Positions 25,882 through 34,365 of a DNA stretch of 64,000 bases are shown here, in pieces. The stretch is from an uncultured Clostridia bacterium (GTDB lineage Bacteria; Bacillota; Clostridia; Christensenellales; Aristaeellaceae). The translations under genes and the position numbers were made by a program. The stretch's first letter is position 1, and each line of letters starts with the position of its first letter. The stretch is taken from contig CAKULG010000002.1 of the NCBI GenBank assembly GCA_934667105.1, forward strand, positions 1-64,000, read 5' to 3'. Below the pieces are notes generated by a model. It was given only the letters and a program-made list of their open reading frames with translations. It made no database searches and was not told the origin of the DNA.

Positions 25882-26331
25882 ATGCGCTGTGTGATTCAGC
25901 GGGTAACGGAGGCGTTCGTCACGGTGGAGGGCCGGGAAACCGGACGCATTGAAAGCGGCCTTTGCGCCCTGATCGGTGTGGAAACCGGCGATACTGAAAA
26001 GGACGCGGTCTATATGGCGGGCAAGATCGCCAAGCTGCGCATTTTTGAGGATGCAGAGGGGAAAATGAACCGCTCTTTGCTGGATACGGGCGGAAAGGTG
26101 CTGGCGGTGAGCCAATTTACGCTGCTGGGCGACGCCCGGGGCCAGAACCGCCCCGGTTTCACCCGGGCCGAGGCCCCAGAGCCCGCCAACGCCCTGTATG
26201 AACGGCTGTGCCGGGAACTGCGCGCGCTGGGCGTGGGCGTGGAAAACGGCGTGTTCCGCACGCATATGCAGGTGCATCTGATTAACGACGGGCCTGTAAC
26301 CATCCTGCTGGACAGCCGCAAAGCCTTTTAA
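25882..26331 (+). CDS. dtd: D-aminoacyl-tRNA deacylase
   Basis: A 149-residue enzyme that frees D-amino acids from mischarged tRNA. The family motifs SQFTLLGD (about residues 77-84) and NDGPVT (about 136-141) that meet across the dimer interface are intact, as is the N-terminal MRCVIQRV. The usual length is 145-150. It starts 3 nt after the stop of the FAD protein and is translated as part of the same operon. Confidence 0.96.
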   Translation: MRCVIQRVTEAFVTVEGRETGRIESGLCALIGVETGDTEKDAVYMAGKIAKLRIFEDAEGKMNRSLLDTGGKVLAVSQFTLLGDARGQNRPGFTRAEAPEPANALYERLCRELRALGVGVENGVFRTHMQVHLINDGPVTILLDSRKAF

Positions 26332-26355
26332 TTATCATATATGGAAGGAACGCAT

Positions 26356-26946
26356 ATGAACGTTGAAACGCTTGTTCTTGGCGCATGCCAAACCAATTGC
26401 TATCTCGTTTCCCTGCCCGGGCGGGAGGATCTGCTGGTGATTGATCCCGGGGACGAGCCTGACAAGCTGCTGGCGGCCATCGGCACGCGAAAGCCCGCCG
26501 CCGTGCTGCTCACCCACGGCCATTTCGATCACACCGGCGCCCTGAGCGCCTTTGCGGGCACGCCCATCTATCTGCATCCCGCCGACGCGCCCATGCTGTC
26601 GGACGCGGCGCTCAGCGCCTGCGAAACCTTTGGCGCGCCCTTTACGCCCCGGCCCGCCGCCACGGATTTTGTGGAGGAGGGAACGCGGCTTTCCCTGGCG
26701 GGGATGGAAATTGAAGTGCTGCATCTGCCGGGCCACACGCCGGGCGGCGTGGGTTATCGCATTGAAAACGCGCTCTTCACCGGCGACACCATCTTCCACC
26801 GGGGCTATGGCCGCACCGATATGCCCGGCGGCGATTTTTCCGCGCTTCGGGCCTCCCTGCGCCGCATTTTGCATATGCATGAGGATCTGATTCTCTATCC
26901 CGGCCACGGCCCGGCCACCACCATTTCGCAGGAACGGGGTTTTTAA
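26356..26946 (+). CDS. MBL fold metallo-hydrolase, glyoxalase II-like
   Basis: A 196-residue single-domain metallo-beta-lactamase fold protein. The dinuclear zinc motif is THGHFDH (about residues 54-60), with later ligands in LPGHTPG, FTGDTIF and YPGHGP. It lacks the C-terminal substrate domain of true GloB, so it is a GloB-like hydrolase; the thioester substrate is not known. The ATG at 26356 follows AAGGAA by 6 nt and was preferred to the ATG at 26341. dtd lies 24 nt upstream and hemZ follows 4 nt after its stop. Confidence 0.9.
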   Translation: MNVETLVLGACQTNCYLVSLPGREDLLVIDPGDEPDKLLAAIGTRKPAAVLLTHGHFDHTGALSAFAGTPIYLHPADAPMLSDAALSACETFGAPFTPRPAATDFVEEGTRLSLAGMEIEVLHLPGHTPGGVGYRIENALFTGDTIFHRGYGRTDMPGGDFSALRASLRRILHMHEDLILYPGHGPATTISQERGF

Positions 26947-26950
26947 CGCC

Positions 26951-28402
26951 ATGATCGTTTCCCTTTTTACGCCCACCCCCCAATTCGCCAACGACCTGGC
27001 GGACGTGGTGCGGATTTTTCTGGGCAACATTGATTTTCGCTTGCAGGCCCCGGAGGCCGATCTGCGCATCGTGCATCAGGAAACGGAGGAAAACGGCCTG
27101 CGCCGCTGCCAGATCACGGCGTCGGGCGTATATTCCGGCGCGGAGCAAAGCGCCCTGCCCATCAACGCCGATTTCCTGCTGGACAAGCGTTACCGCAAGC
27201 GCCAGATGAAGCAGGCGCTGTACGCGATTCTCAAGCGCGCGCTGGGCCGCACGCCGCCCTGGGGCTCGCTGACCGGCATTCGTCCCACACGGCTGCTTTA
27301 TGAGGGCATGGCCCGGGGCCTGACGCTGGATCAGGCCATGGCCGAAACTCAGGCCACCTTCGACGTGGCCCCCGGGAAGGCGGAGCTGCTGCGGGAAATC
27401 GTGGCGGTGCAGCTTGCCCTGCCCCAGCCCCAGCACCGGGAAATCGATCTGTATGTGGGCGTTCCCTTCTGCGTTTCCCGGTGCGCCTATTGCTCCTTTT
27501 TAAGCGGCGAGGTGGGCAAGGGGCGGCAGCTGCTTCCCTATACGGAGGCGCTGGAAAAGGAAATTGCCGGAACGCTGCAATTGATTAAGGAGCAGGGCCT
27601 GATCCCCCGGGCCTTTTACATGGGCGGCGGAACCCCCACCGCCCTGCCCGCACCGCTGCTGCGGCGGGCGCTGGAGGCCGCCCAGCCCTTCATTCGCCAG
27701 GCGCGGGAGGTGACGGTGGAGGCGGGCCGCCCCGACACCCTGGATGAAGAAAAGCTGCTGATTCTGCGGGATGCGGGGGCCACCCGCATTTCCATCAATC
27801 CCCAGACCATGCACGATGAAACGCTGCTTCGCATCGGCCGGCGGCACACCGCCGCCCAAACCGAGGCGGCCTACGCCCTGGCCCGGAAAATCGGCTTTCA
27901 TCATATCAATATGGATTTAATCGCGGGCCTGCCCGGGGAATGCCTGGAAATGTTCCTGCAAACCCTGGCCTGGAGCCGCGCCCTCTCCCCCGAAAGCCTC
28001 ACGGTGCACACCCTGTCCATCAAGCGCTCCAGCCTGCTGCATCTGTGGGAAGCGCAATTGCCCGACGGCGGCATGGTGGCGGAGATGGTGGAGGCGGGCC
28101 GTGCGGAGGCCGCCAGCCGCGGCATGCAGCCCTATTATCTGTACCGGCAGAAATACATGGCGGGCAACCTGGAAAACGTGGGCTACGCCCTGCCCGGCCA
28201 CGCCTGCCTGTACAACATCGGCATGATGGAGGAAACCGCCCATGTGATGGCGGCGGGCGCTGGCGCGATCAGCAAGCGCGTCGCCCCCGTCCAGGGCCGT
28301 ATCGAGCGCGCCCCCAACGTCAGCGATATCGATCATTACATTGCCCGCGTTGATGAAATGCTGGCGCGCAAGCGCGCCCTGTGGGCGCAAATCTGGGAAT
28401 AA
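26951..28402 (+). CDS. hemZ: Coproporphyrinogen dehydrogenase HemZ (radical SAM)
   Basis: A 483-residue radical SAM protein. Cys174, Cys178 and Cys181 (PFCVSRCAYC) bind the [4Fe-4S] cluster, followed by the SAM motif YMGGGTPT and the HemN-like blocks EAGRPDTLDEEKL and RISINPQTM. The long N-terminal extension of about 165 residues is typical of the clostridial HemZ group. It is annotated as oxygen-independent coproporphyrinogen oxidase, but no other haem genes are in the window, so the true substrate could differ. It starts 4 nt after the MBL gene. Confidence 0.9.
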   Translation: MIVSLFTPTPQFANDLADVVRIFLGNIDFRLQAPEADLRIVHQETEENGLRRCQITASGVYSGAEQSALPINADFLLDKRYRKRQMKQALYAILKRALGRTPPWGSLTGIRPTRLLYEGMARGLTLDQAMAETQATFDVAPGKAELLREIVAVQLALPQPQHREIDLYVGVPFCVSRCAYCSFLSGEVGKGRQLLPYTEALEKEIAGTLQLIKEQGLIPRAFYMGGGTPTALPAPLLRRALEAAQPFIRQAREVTVEAGRPDTLDEEKLLILRDAGATRISINPQTMHDETLLRIGRRHTAAQTEAAYALARKIGFHHINMDLIAGLPGECLEMFLQTLAWSRALSPESLTVHTLSIKRSSLLHLWEAQLPDGGMVAEMVEAGRAEAASRGMQPYYLYRQKYMAGNLENVGYALPGHACLYNIGMMEETAHVMAAGAGAISKRVAPVQGRIERAPNVSDIDHYIARVDEMLARKRALWAQIWE

Positions 28403-28460
28403 GCCCGCGTTTCTTCGTCTCGCGGCGCAAAACGATTCCAGCAAAGAAAGGGCGGCCTGT

Positions 28461-29681
28461 ATGGAACACGCCAAAGATAACCCCAAGGAATACTGTATCC
28501 GCGCGCTGACCACCGACGATCTGGAGCAATACAACGCCCTGCTGCGCTACGCCTTTCAGGTGACGGAGCAGGAATTGATGGATACCGGCTGGAAGGATGA
28601 GGAAATCAAGCAATCCAAATTCCCCGTGATTAAGCGCGCGGATGTGCTGGGCTGCTTCGATCACGACACGCTAATTTCCCAAGTGGCCGTTTACCCCCTG
28701 AAGGCCAACGTATACGGCGCGGTGTGCCCTATCGGGTTCGTCACCAGCGTATGCACCTATCCCGAATATACGGGCCACGGCATCATGAAGCGGCTGATGT
28801 ATCAAAGCCTGCTGCACATGCGGGAGCGGAAGCAGCCCCTGGGCATGCTGTTTCCCTACATCATTCCCCTTTATCGGAAGCTGGGCTGGGAGATCATTTC
28901 CAATAAAATCTCCTACACCGTCAAGGATCGCCAAATTCCCGCCAAGGCCAAAGCCCCGGGCTATGTGCGCCGGGTGGATTGGAAAAACAAGGATTTTATG
29001 AACCTCCACACGCGCTTTGCCAGCGCCACCCACGGCTGCCTTTTCCGCAACAGCCTGGCCTGGGAGGAATATTGGCGCTGGGATGAGGACGACACCTTCG
29101 TGGCCGTCTATTACGATGTGCAGGATACCCCCGCCGGATACATGGTGTATCTGATTAAGGACGATGTGATGCACATCAAGGAAATGATCTATCTGAACTG
29201 GGAGGCCAAGGAGGGCCTGTGGGAATACATCCGCGCCCATGATTCCATGATCGACGTGGTGCGGGGCAATTCCTATTTCAACGAGCCCATCGCCTTTGAA
29301 ATGGACGACGGCGACATCCGGGAAATGATTCGGCCCTATATCATGGGGCGCATCGTGGATGTGGAGCAGTTTTTCCGCATTTACCCCTGCCGGACAGAAG
29401 AAACGGGCGTGGGCATCGCCTTTGAGGTGGAGGATGATTTCCTGCCCTGGAACAACGGCGTGTTTCCCATCTATTTTGAAAAAGGGAAGTGCTTCGCCGC
29501 CTCCAAGCCTCCGGAATACCGGGTCAAGCTCTCCATCGCTTCCCTGACCACGCTGCTCATGGGCTATAAAACCGCCGCCAAGCTCTATCGCATGGGCCGC
29601 ATCGAAGCCGCGCCCCAGGCGGTGGAGCGGCTGGACAGCGTGCTTTACCACGAAGCGCCGTATATTTCGGATTATATCTAA
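28461..29681 (+). CDS. GNAT family N-acetyltransferase, Eis-like
   Basis: A 406-residue protein with the three-part Eis layout: a GNAT domain (about residues 10-150; VCTYPEYTGHGIMKRLM is the acetyl-CoA loop), a second GNAT-like domain (about 165-290) and a C-terminal SCP2-like domain (about 300-400; CFAASKPPEYRVKLSIA and LLMGYKTAAKLYRMGRIE). Eis proteins acetylate amines such as aminoglycosides, polyamines or lysines; the substrate here is unknown. The ATG at 28461 has a GGGCGG-type site about 7 nt upstream and lies 58 nt after hemZ. A T-run terminator of the dispersed hairpin family ends the operon. Confidence 0.87.
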   Translation: MEHAKDNPKEYCIRALTTDDLEQYNALLRYAFQVTEQELMDTGWKDEEIKQSKFPVIKRADVLGCFDHDTLISQVAVYPLKANVYGAVCPIGFVTSVCTYPEYTGHGIMKRLMYQSLLHMRERKQPLGMLFPYIIPLYRKLGWEIISNKISYTVKDRQIPAKAKAPGYVRRVDWKNKDFMNLHTRFASATHGCLFRNSLAWEEYWRWDEDDTFVAVYYDVQDTPAGYMVYLIKDDVMHIKEMIYLNWEAKEGLWEYIRAHDSMIDVVRGNSYFNEPIAFEMDDGDIREMIRPYIMGRIVDVEQFFRIYPCRTEETGVGIAFEVEDDFLPWNNGVFPIYFEKGKCFAASKPPEYRVKLSIASLTTLLMGYKTAAKLYRMGRIEAAPQAVERLDSVLYHEAPYISDYI

Positions 29682-29697
29682 TTTAAATAATAAATGT

Positions 29698-29739
29698 GGG
29701 GAAGCGTTCGCTGAAAATCAAAGAACGCTTCCCCTTTTT
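29698..29739 (+). terminator. Terminator after the Eis-like gene, hairpin-family variant
   Basis: GGGGAAGCGTTC and GAACGCTTCCCC (12 bp) enclose a 13-nt loop containing ATCAAA and end in TTTTT. The stop codon is 16 nt upstream. Loop and arms resemble the core of the dispersed intergenic repeat. Confidence 0.88.
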
Positions 29740-29837
29740 CAAAAGGTCGAATGGCGCTTCGCGGAAATATGAACCCGGCTTACTCTTCACCGGCAAAAAG
29801 CATTCCCGCTTTGCAGCGCAAAAAATTTCTATATTTT

Positions 29838-30563
29838 TTACCAATACCGGCTGCCCTGAATGAATTCATCCTCCCGTGAGAGCCGCCGCACCAGCAAAAA
29901 CGCGCCCAGGAACAACGCTGCGATATAGGCGAAGAACAGCGCCTCATAATTTCCGCCCAGGGACGCCAGAAAATCATAGCCTCCATGAATCAGCGCGGGG
30001 CAGGCCACCGCCAGGAAGCGGCAGGCCTTCATGCGGCCCTCCTGGCAAAGGCCCTCGTATTTTTTCGCCGCGCCATACAACGCGCCCATCAGCACGCCGA
30101 AGCAGGCGTGGCCGGGAACGGCCGTCACCGCCCGCACCAGCGCCGTTTCCAGGCCGTACATCATCACATAGCTGATATTTTCCCACAGGGCGAAGCCTAG
30201 GGAAACAAAGGCGGCGTAGACCACCCCGTCGAAGGTGTAATTAAAAGCGGGAGAATTCCAGGTGCGGCGCTTGAGCAGCAGATATTTGGCCGCTTCCTCC
30301 GAAAGCCCCACCACCACGAAATATTCCACGGCCTGGTAGGCAAGCGTGTTTGGCTGCATCAGCCGGGGCAGCAGCCAGCCCCCCAGCCGCTCCGCGAAAA
30401 TGGCCAGGGCCGTGGCCAGCACGCCGTAAATCACCAGGGACGCCAGCAGCTCGGGCGGCTCCTTTTCCCGCTTATCCGCCTTATAAATCTTCACCAGCAG
30501 CACCACGGCGGGAATCACCGCCGCGGGAAGCAGAATTCGTTCCAAATAATACAGGCCCAGCAC
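29838..30563 (-). CDS. PrsW family intramembrane metalloprotease
   Basis: A 241-residue membrane protein with about seven hydrophobic segments. The catalytic features are SEEAAKYLLLK (the EExxxK motif), FALWENISYV, VPGHACFGVLMG (His in a membrane helix) and ALIHGGYDFL. B. subtilis PrsW cleaves the anti-sigma factor RsiW at site 1; no anti-sigma gene is seen here, so the target is open. I place the start at GTG 30563, which has GAGGAG 9 nt upstream; longer in-frame extensions have no conserved sequence and would run into the promoter region of trmB. Confidence 0.85.
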   Translation of the reverse strand: MLGLYYLERILLPAAVIPAVVLLVKIYKADKREKEPPELLASLVIYGVLATALAIFAERLGGWLLPRLMQPNTLAYQAVEYFVVVGLSEEAAKYLLLKRRTWNSPAFNYTFDGVVYAAFVSLGFALWENISYVMMYGLETALVRAVTAVPGHACFGVLMGALYGAAKKYEGLCQEGRMKACRFLAVACPALIHGGYDFLASLGGNYEALFFAYIAALFLGAFLLVRRLSREDEFIQGSRYW

Positions 30564-30638
30564 ACAAATCAGCTCCTCTTTTTTCGTCGCCTTGCGCGGC
30601 GCGCCCCAACGCGCCCAAGCGCCCATTGAAGCGTCTTT

Positions 30639-30667
30639 ATTATACCGTTCCCTTTGCCGCAGAACAA
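30639..30667 (-). promoter_or_regulatory. Sigma-A promoter of the prsW-like gene
   Basis: On the minus strand: TTGTTC (30667-30662), 17 nt, TATAAT (30644-30639), 76 nt before the chosen GTG start. Confidence 0.75.
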
Positions 30668-30745
30668 GGGCATTTTCCCCTGTTTGCCCATTTTTTAGGC
30701 AAAGGAAAAAACATGCCTGAATTTTCTTTCCCCCGCCCATCCCCG

Positions 30746-30774
30746 TTGACGAAAAAGCGCGAACCCGGTATAAT
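30746..30774 (+). promoter_or_regulatory. Sigma-A promoter of trmB
   Basis: TTGACG (30746-30751), 17 nt, TATAAT (30769-30774), 37 nt before the start codon. Confidence 0.88.
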
Positions 30775-30810
30775 AAAAGCGCATTTTGATGGAATGGAGC
30801 GGGTGCTTTC

Positions 30811-31479
30811 ATGCGCATGCGGGCCAAAAAATGGGTGAAGCCCGAATTAGCGGCTTGCCCTTATTTTATCGACGATCCTGAAAATTACCGGGGACGCTGG
30901 GCCGCGCGTTTTTCGCGCCCGGCCCCCATTTATCTGGAAATCGGCTGCGGGAAGGGCGTTTCCACGGGGCGGATGGCCTTCGACCACCCGGAAATTAACT
31001 TCCTGGCGGTGGACGTGGCCACCATCATTCTGGGGGTGGCCCGGCGCAACATTCAGGCGGTCTACGGCCAGCAGCCGGTGGAAAACCTGCTGCTGACCCA
31101 CTTTGACGCCTTCTGGCTGGATCGCTTCATGGCGCCGGAGGATCGGGTGGACCGCATCATTCTCTCCTTCTGCAACCCCTGGAGCCAGCGGGCCAATCAA
31201 TTTAAGCGCCGCCTCACGCACCCCCATCAGCTTTTGCAATACCGGCGGATTTTAACCCCCGGCGGCGAAATCCATTTCAAAACCGACGACGACGGCCTTT
31301 TTTCCGCCTCCCGGGAATATTTCAAAGCCTGTGGCTTTGAAGAAACCTACGTCACGCTGGATCTGCATGCCAGCGGCTACGCCCCCAATTACGTCACCGA
31401 GCACGAGCAGCTGTTCGCCGCCCAGGGCGTGCCCATCAAATTTTTGATTGCCCGGATGGGCGAGCTGCCCACGGCGTAG
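30811..31479 (+). CDS. trmB: tRNA (guanine46-N7)-methyltransferase
   Basis: A 222-residue SAM-dependent Rossmann methyltransferase. The SAM loop is LEIGCGKGVSTGRMA (about residues 42-56). The catalytic and tRNA-contact region FCNPWSQRANQFKRRLTHPHQL (about 128-150) varies from the common DPWPKKRH form but keeps the NPW and RRL pattern of clostridial homologs. FKTDDDGLF and the C-terminal YVTEHEQLF block are typical. It makes 7-methylguanosine in the tRNA variable loop. It is a single-gene unit with its own promoter and is divergent from the PrsW-like gene. Confidence 0.93.
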   Translation: MRMRAKKWVKPELAACPYFIDDPENYRGRWAARFSRPAPIYLEIGCGKGVSTGRMAFDHPEINFLAVDVATIILGVARRNIQAVYGQQPVENLLLTHFDAFWLDRFMAPEDRVDRIILSFCNPWSQRANQFKRRLTHPHQLLQYRRILTPGGEIHFKTDDDGLFSASREYFKACGFEETYVTLDLHASGYAPNYVTEHEQLFAAQGVPIKFLIARMGELPTA

Positions 31480-31527
31480 CGCCGGCCCTCCGTTTTTTCT
31501 TTTTTTCGGCAAAATTCGCGCCTGTAA

Positions 31528-31556
31528 TTGACGGCGCGAAGAGAAAAAAGTATAAT
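31528..31556 (+). promoter_or_regulatory. Sigma-A promoter of the feo operon
   Basis: TTGACG (31528-31533), 17 nt, TATAAT (31551-31556). Confidence 0.9.
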
Positions 31557-31559
31557 GTT

Positions 31560-31581
31560 AAAGTTAGCTTGAGCTAACTTT
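31560..31581 (+). promoter_or_regulatory. DtxR/IdeR-like iron box at the feo promoter
   Basis: AAAGTTAGCT and AGCTAACTTT form a perfect 10-bp inverted repeat with a TG centre, starting 4 nt after the -10 box. The TTAGC/GCTAA core is like that of metal-dependent DtxR-family operators. Iron-loaded repressor would block transcription start. A short GAGC-GCTC hairpin follows in the leader. Confidence 0.82.
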
Positions 31582-31658
31582 TGAGCGATACCGCTCAATC
31601 CCATTGACGCTGCGAGCGACTTCTTCATCGTTTCGCGCGCGAAAGCGAGGCATGCTTT

Positions 31659-31892
31659 ATGACCCTGGATACGCTTCCCATCGGCCGCACGGCCACCATC
31701 GCCCAGGTGGGCGGCGAGGGCGCGCTGCGCCTGCGCCTGCTGGATATGGGCCTGATTCCCCGCACCCAGGTGACAATGCAGAAGGTTGCGCCCATGGGCG
31801 ACCCGATTGAAATTCGCGTGCGCGGCTACGAGCTGACGCTGCGCAAGGAGGACGCGCAGCATATCTTGCTGACAGACGAGGTGGCAAAATGA
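31659..31892 (+). CDS. feoA: Ferrous iron transport protein A
   Basis: A 77-residue SH3-like protein that supports FeoB. The family pattern MTLDTLPIGRTATIAQV, RLLDMGLIPRTQV and a C-terminal LRKEDAQHI strand is complete. GAGG lies 8 nt before the ATG at 31659. The stop overlaps the feoB start as ATGA. The transcript starts at a sigma-A promoter under a DtxR-like palindrome about 100 nt upstream, so the operon should be switched on by iron shortage. Confidence 0.95.
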   Translation: MTLDTLPIGRTATIAQVGGEGALRLRLLDMGLIPRTQVTMQKVAPMGDPIEIRVRGYELTLRKEDAQHILLTDEVAK

Positions 31893-33892
31893 TTTTCGCA
31901 CTGGCCGGAAACCAAAATTGCGGCAAAACCACTCTTTTCAACGCCCTGACCGGCTCCAACCAGCATGTGGGGAATTTCCCCGGGGTCACGGTGGATCAAA
32001 AAAGCGGCGAAATGAAGGGCGCGAAGGATTGCCAGGTAGTGGATCTGCCCGGCATTTATTCCATTCGCCCCTACACCCAGGAGGAAATCGTCACCCGGGA
32101 TTTCATTCTGAACAGCCATCCGGACGGCATTATCAATATCGTGGACGCCACCAACATCGAGCGCAATCTGTATCTCACGCTTCAATTGCTGGAATTGCAC
32201 ATTCCCATGGTGCTGGCGCTGAACATGATGGATGAGGTGCGCTCCAACGGCGGCACCATCGATATCCCCCGCATGAGCGAAAGCCTGGGCATCCCCGTGG
32301 TGCCCATCAGCGCGGTGAAGGGCGAGGGCGTTTCCGAATTGGCAAATCAGATCGTCCAGGTGGCGCAGCAGCGCATTTATCCTGCCATTACGGATTTCTG
32401 CGGCGAGGGCGCGGTACACCGGTGCATTCACGCCGTGGCGCATCTCATCGAGGATCACGCCCAGCGGCGTCAGATCAGCCCCCGCTTCTGCGCCACCAAG
32501 CTCATCGAGGGCGATTCCTCCCTGGCCGACCGGCTGGAACTGGATCAAAACGAGCGGGAAATGCTGGAGCACAGCGTGCTGGAAATGGAGCGGGAAACGG
32601 GCTTTGACCGCAACGAGGCGCTGGCGGATATGCGCTATACCTTTATCGAGGGCGTGGTGGCCGCTTCGGTGGTGAAATGTCATGAAAGCAAGGAGCATTC
32701 CCGCAGCGTGAAGATCGATAAGATTCTCACAGGAAAATATACGGCCCTGCCCGTTTTTGCGGCGGTGATGTTCCTGGTTTTCTTCCTTACCTTCCATGTG
32801 ATCGGCAGCCGGCTGTCCGATTGGCTTTCTATGGGCATCGACTGGCTGGGGGCCCTGGTGGATCAGGGGCTTACCGCCTATGGCATCAACCCGGTGGTGC
32901 ACAGCCTGGTGATGGACGGCATTTTTGCAGGGGTTGGCAGCGTGCTCAGCTTCCTGCCGTTGATTGTGGTGCTTTTTTTCTTCCTTTCTATATTGGAGGA
33001 TACGGGCTATATGGCGCGCATTGCCTTTGTGATGGATAAGCCCCTGCGCCGTCTGGGCCTTTCGGGCCGCAGCTTCGTGCCCATGCTGGTAGGCTTTGGC
33101 TGCTCGGTTCCCGCCATCATGGCGACCCGCACCCTCTCCAGCGATCGCGATCGGAAAATGACCATTCTGCTCACCCCCTATATGAGCTGCTCGGCCAAGC
33201 TGCCCATTTACGCCACCTTCTGCGCCGCCTTCTTTCCCCGGTATCAGGGGCTGGTGATGATCGGGCTGTATTTCGCTGGCATTCTGCTTTCCATCCTGGT
33301 GGCGGCGGCGCTCAAGCATACGCTGTTCAAGGGCAATCCCGTTCCCTTTGTGATGGAGCTGCCCAATTACCGGCTGCCCTCCCCCAAATCCGTGCTGCTG
33401 CTTTTATGGGAAAAGGCGCGGGATTTCATCCAGCGCGCCTTCACGGTTATTTTCGTCGCTTCCATTGTGATCTGGTTCCTGCAAACCTTTGATACCCGGC
33501 TCAACGTGGTGGCGGACAGCGCGGACAGCCTGCTGGCCATTATTGGCCGCGCGCTGGCCCCCATTTTCTCCCCCCTGGGCTATGGGGATTGGCGGGTGGC
33601 CACCTCGCTCATTTCCGGCTTTATCGCCAAGGAGGCGGTGGTGAGCACCCAGGCGGTGCTGCTGGGCACCAGCGTGGCGGAGCTGAGCGGCGTGCTCTCC
33701 TCCCTGTTCACCGTTCGCTCCGCCCTCAGCTTCCTGGCCTTCACCCTGCTTTATACCCCCTGCATCGCCGCCGTGGCCACCATTAAGCGCGAGCTGCGCT
33801 CTGCCTGGGCCACTGTGGGCGTGGTGGCGGCGCAATGCGGCGTCGCCTGGCTGGTTTCGCTGCTGGTCTTTTTCCTGGGAGGTCTGGCGTGA
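31889..33892 (+). CDS. feoB: Ferrous iron transport protein B
   Basis: A 667-residue Fe2+ transporter. The N-terminal G protein has GNQNCGKT (7-14), DLPG (52-55) and NMMD (112-115), with SAVKG as G5; a guanine-dissociation-inhibitor-like helical domain spans about 170-260. The membrane part has the two Gate motifs (LSFLPLIVVLFFFLSILEDTGYMAR and GFGCSVPAIMATR). The length is near the short end for FeoB because the C-terminal cytoplasmic tail is brief. It is coupled to feoA by ATGA and to the next small gene by GTGA. Confidence 0.97.
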   Translation: MIFALAGNQNCGKTTLFNALTGSNQHVGNFPGVTVDQKSGEMKGAKDCQVVDLPGIYSIRPYTQEEIVTRDFILNSHPDGIINIVDATNIERNLYLTLQLLELHIPMVLALNMMDEVRSNGGTIDIPRMSESLGIPVVPISAVKGEGVSELANQIVQVAQQRIYPAITDFCGEGAVHRCIHAVAHLIEDHAQRRQISPRFCATKLIEGDSSLADRLELDQNEREMLEHSVLEMERETGFDRNEALADMRYTFIEGVVAASVVKCHESKEHSRSVKIDKILTGKYTALPVFAAVMFLVFFLTFHVIGSRLSDWLSMGIDWLGALVDQGLTAYGINPVVHSLVMDGIFAGVGSVLSFLPLIVVLFFFLSILEDTGYMARIAFVMDKPLRRLGLSGRSFVPMLVGFGCSVPAIMATRTLSSDRDRKMTILLTPYMSCSAKLPIYATFCAAFFPRYQGLVMIGLYFAGILLSILVAAALKHTLFKGNPVPFVMELPNYRLPSPKSVLLLLWEKARDFIQRAFTVIFVASIVIWFLQTFDTRLNVVADSADSLLAIIGRALAPIFSPLGYGDWRVATSLISGFIAKEAVVSTQAVLLGTSVAELSGVLSSLFTVRSALSFLAFTLLYTPCIAAVATIKRELRSAWATVGVVAAQCGVAWLVSLLVFFLGGLA

Positions 33893-34023
33893 GCGCCGCC
33901 GATGCGCTTCTTCTGCTGCTGATCGCCGGGGCGGTGGCGGCGGCGCTGCGCCGGATGCGGCGCAATAAATGCCACTGTGGCTGCGGCGGCGATTGCAGCC
34001 AGTGCGGAAAAACAAAAAAATAA
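33889..34023 (+). CDS. FeoB-associated Cys-rich small membrane protein
   Basis: A 44-residue protein: an N-terminal membrane helix (ADALLLLLIAGAVAAAL), then a basic stretch and a cysteine cluster CHCGCGGDCSQC. This is the layout of the FeoB_associated family, thought to stand in for FeoC. Translation starts at GTG 33889, which overlaps the feoB stop as GTGA and has GGGAGG 6 nt before it. Its five Cys could bind iron or a cluster; that is inference. It is too short for many gene callers to start correctly. Confidence 0.85.
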   Translation: MSAADALLLLLIAGAVAAALRRMRRNKCHCGCGGDCSQCGKTKK

Positions 34024-34035
34024 AAAAAATATTTC

Positions 34036-34353
34036 CGGGGGAACCATTCTTTAGGAGACTAAGGAATGGTTCCCCCGAATTTCCTCCAAGAAAACCGATT
34101 GGAGAGAGACAGGTATTAAGAAACCAGCTTGCTTTTCCGCCGGCAGAGAAAGCAGCGCGCACCGGAGCGGTTCCCCCCGCTTCCGCCGCTTGTTTCGGTT
34201 GCCTCGTTCACTTCCCCGTGGGTCGCCCCCGCCATTGACGGGAGATTTCAGCCCCCTCCAAGAAAGCTGTATGGTTTGGGCAGAAGCAGATGATCTATTG
34301 ACGTCTCAGCCAACAAGCGGAAACCTGATCCTTGCCGTAATTCCGGCTTCTTC
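34036..34353 (+). repeat. Dispersed intergenic repeat: hairpin core plus two tails
   Basis: Core 34036-34077: CGGGGGAACCATTCTTTAG, GAGA, CTAAGGAATGGTTCCCCCG, 13 nt after the stop of the feo operon. The first tail runs 34082-34150 (CCTCCAAGAAAACCGATTGG, later AAGAAACCAGCTTGCTTTTC). A second tail, 34255-34353, aligns without gaps by eye to 15258-15357, from TCCAAGAAAGCTGTAT to ATTCCGGCTTC. The spacer between them contains an unrelated GC-rich stretch. No gene is seen in 34024-34365. Confidence 0.85.
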
Positions 34354-34365
34354 AGTCCCCTTTCC

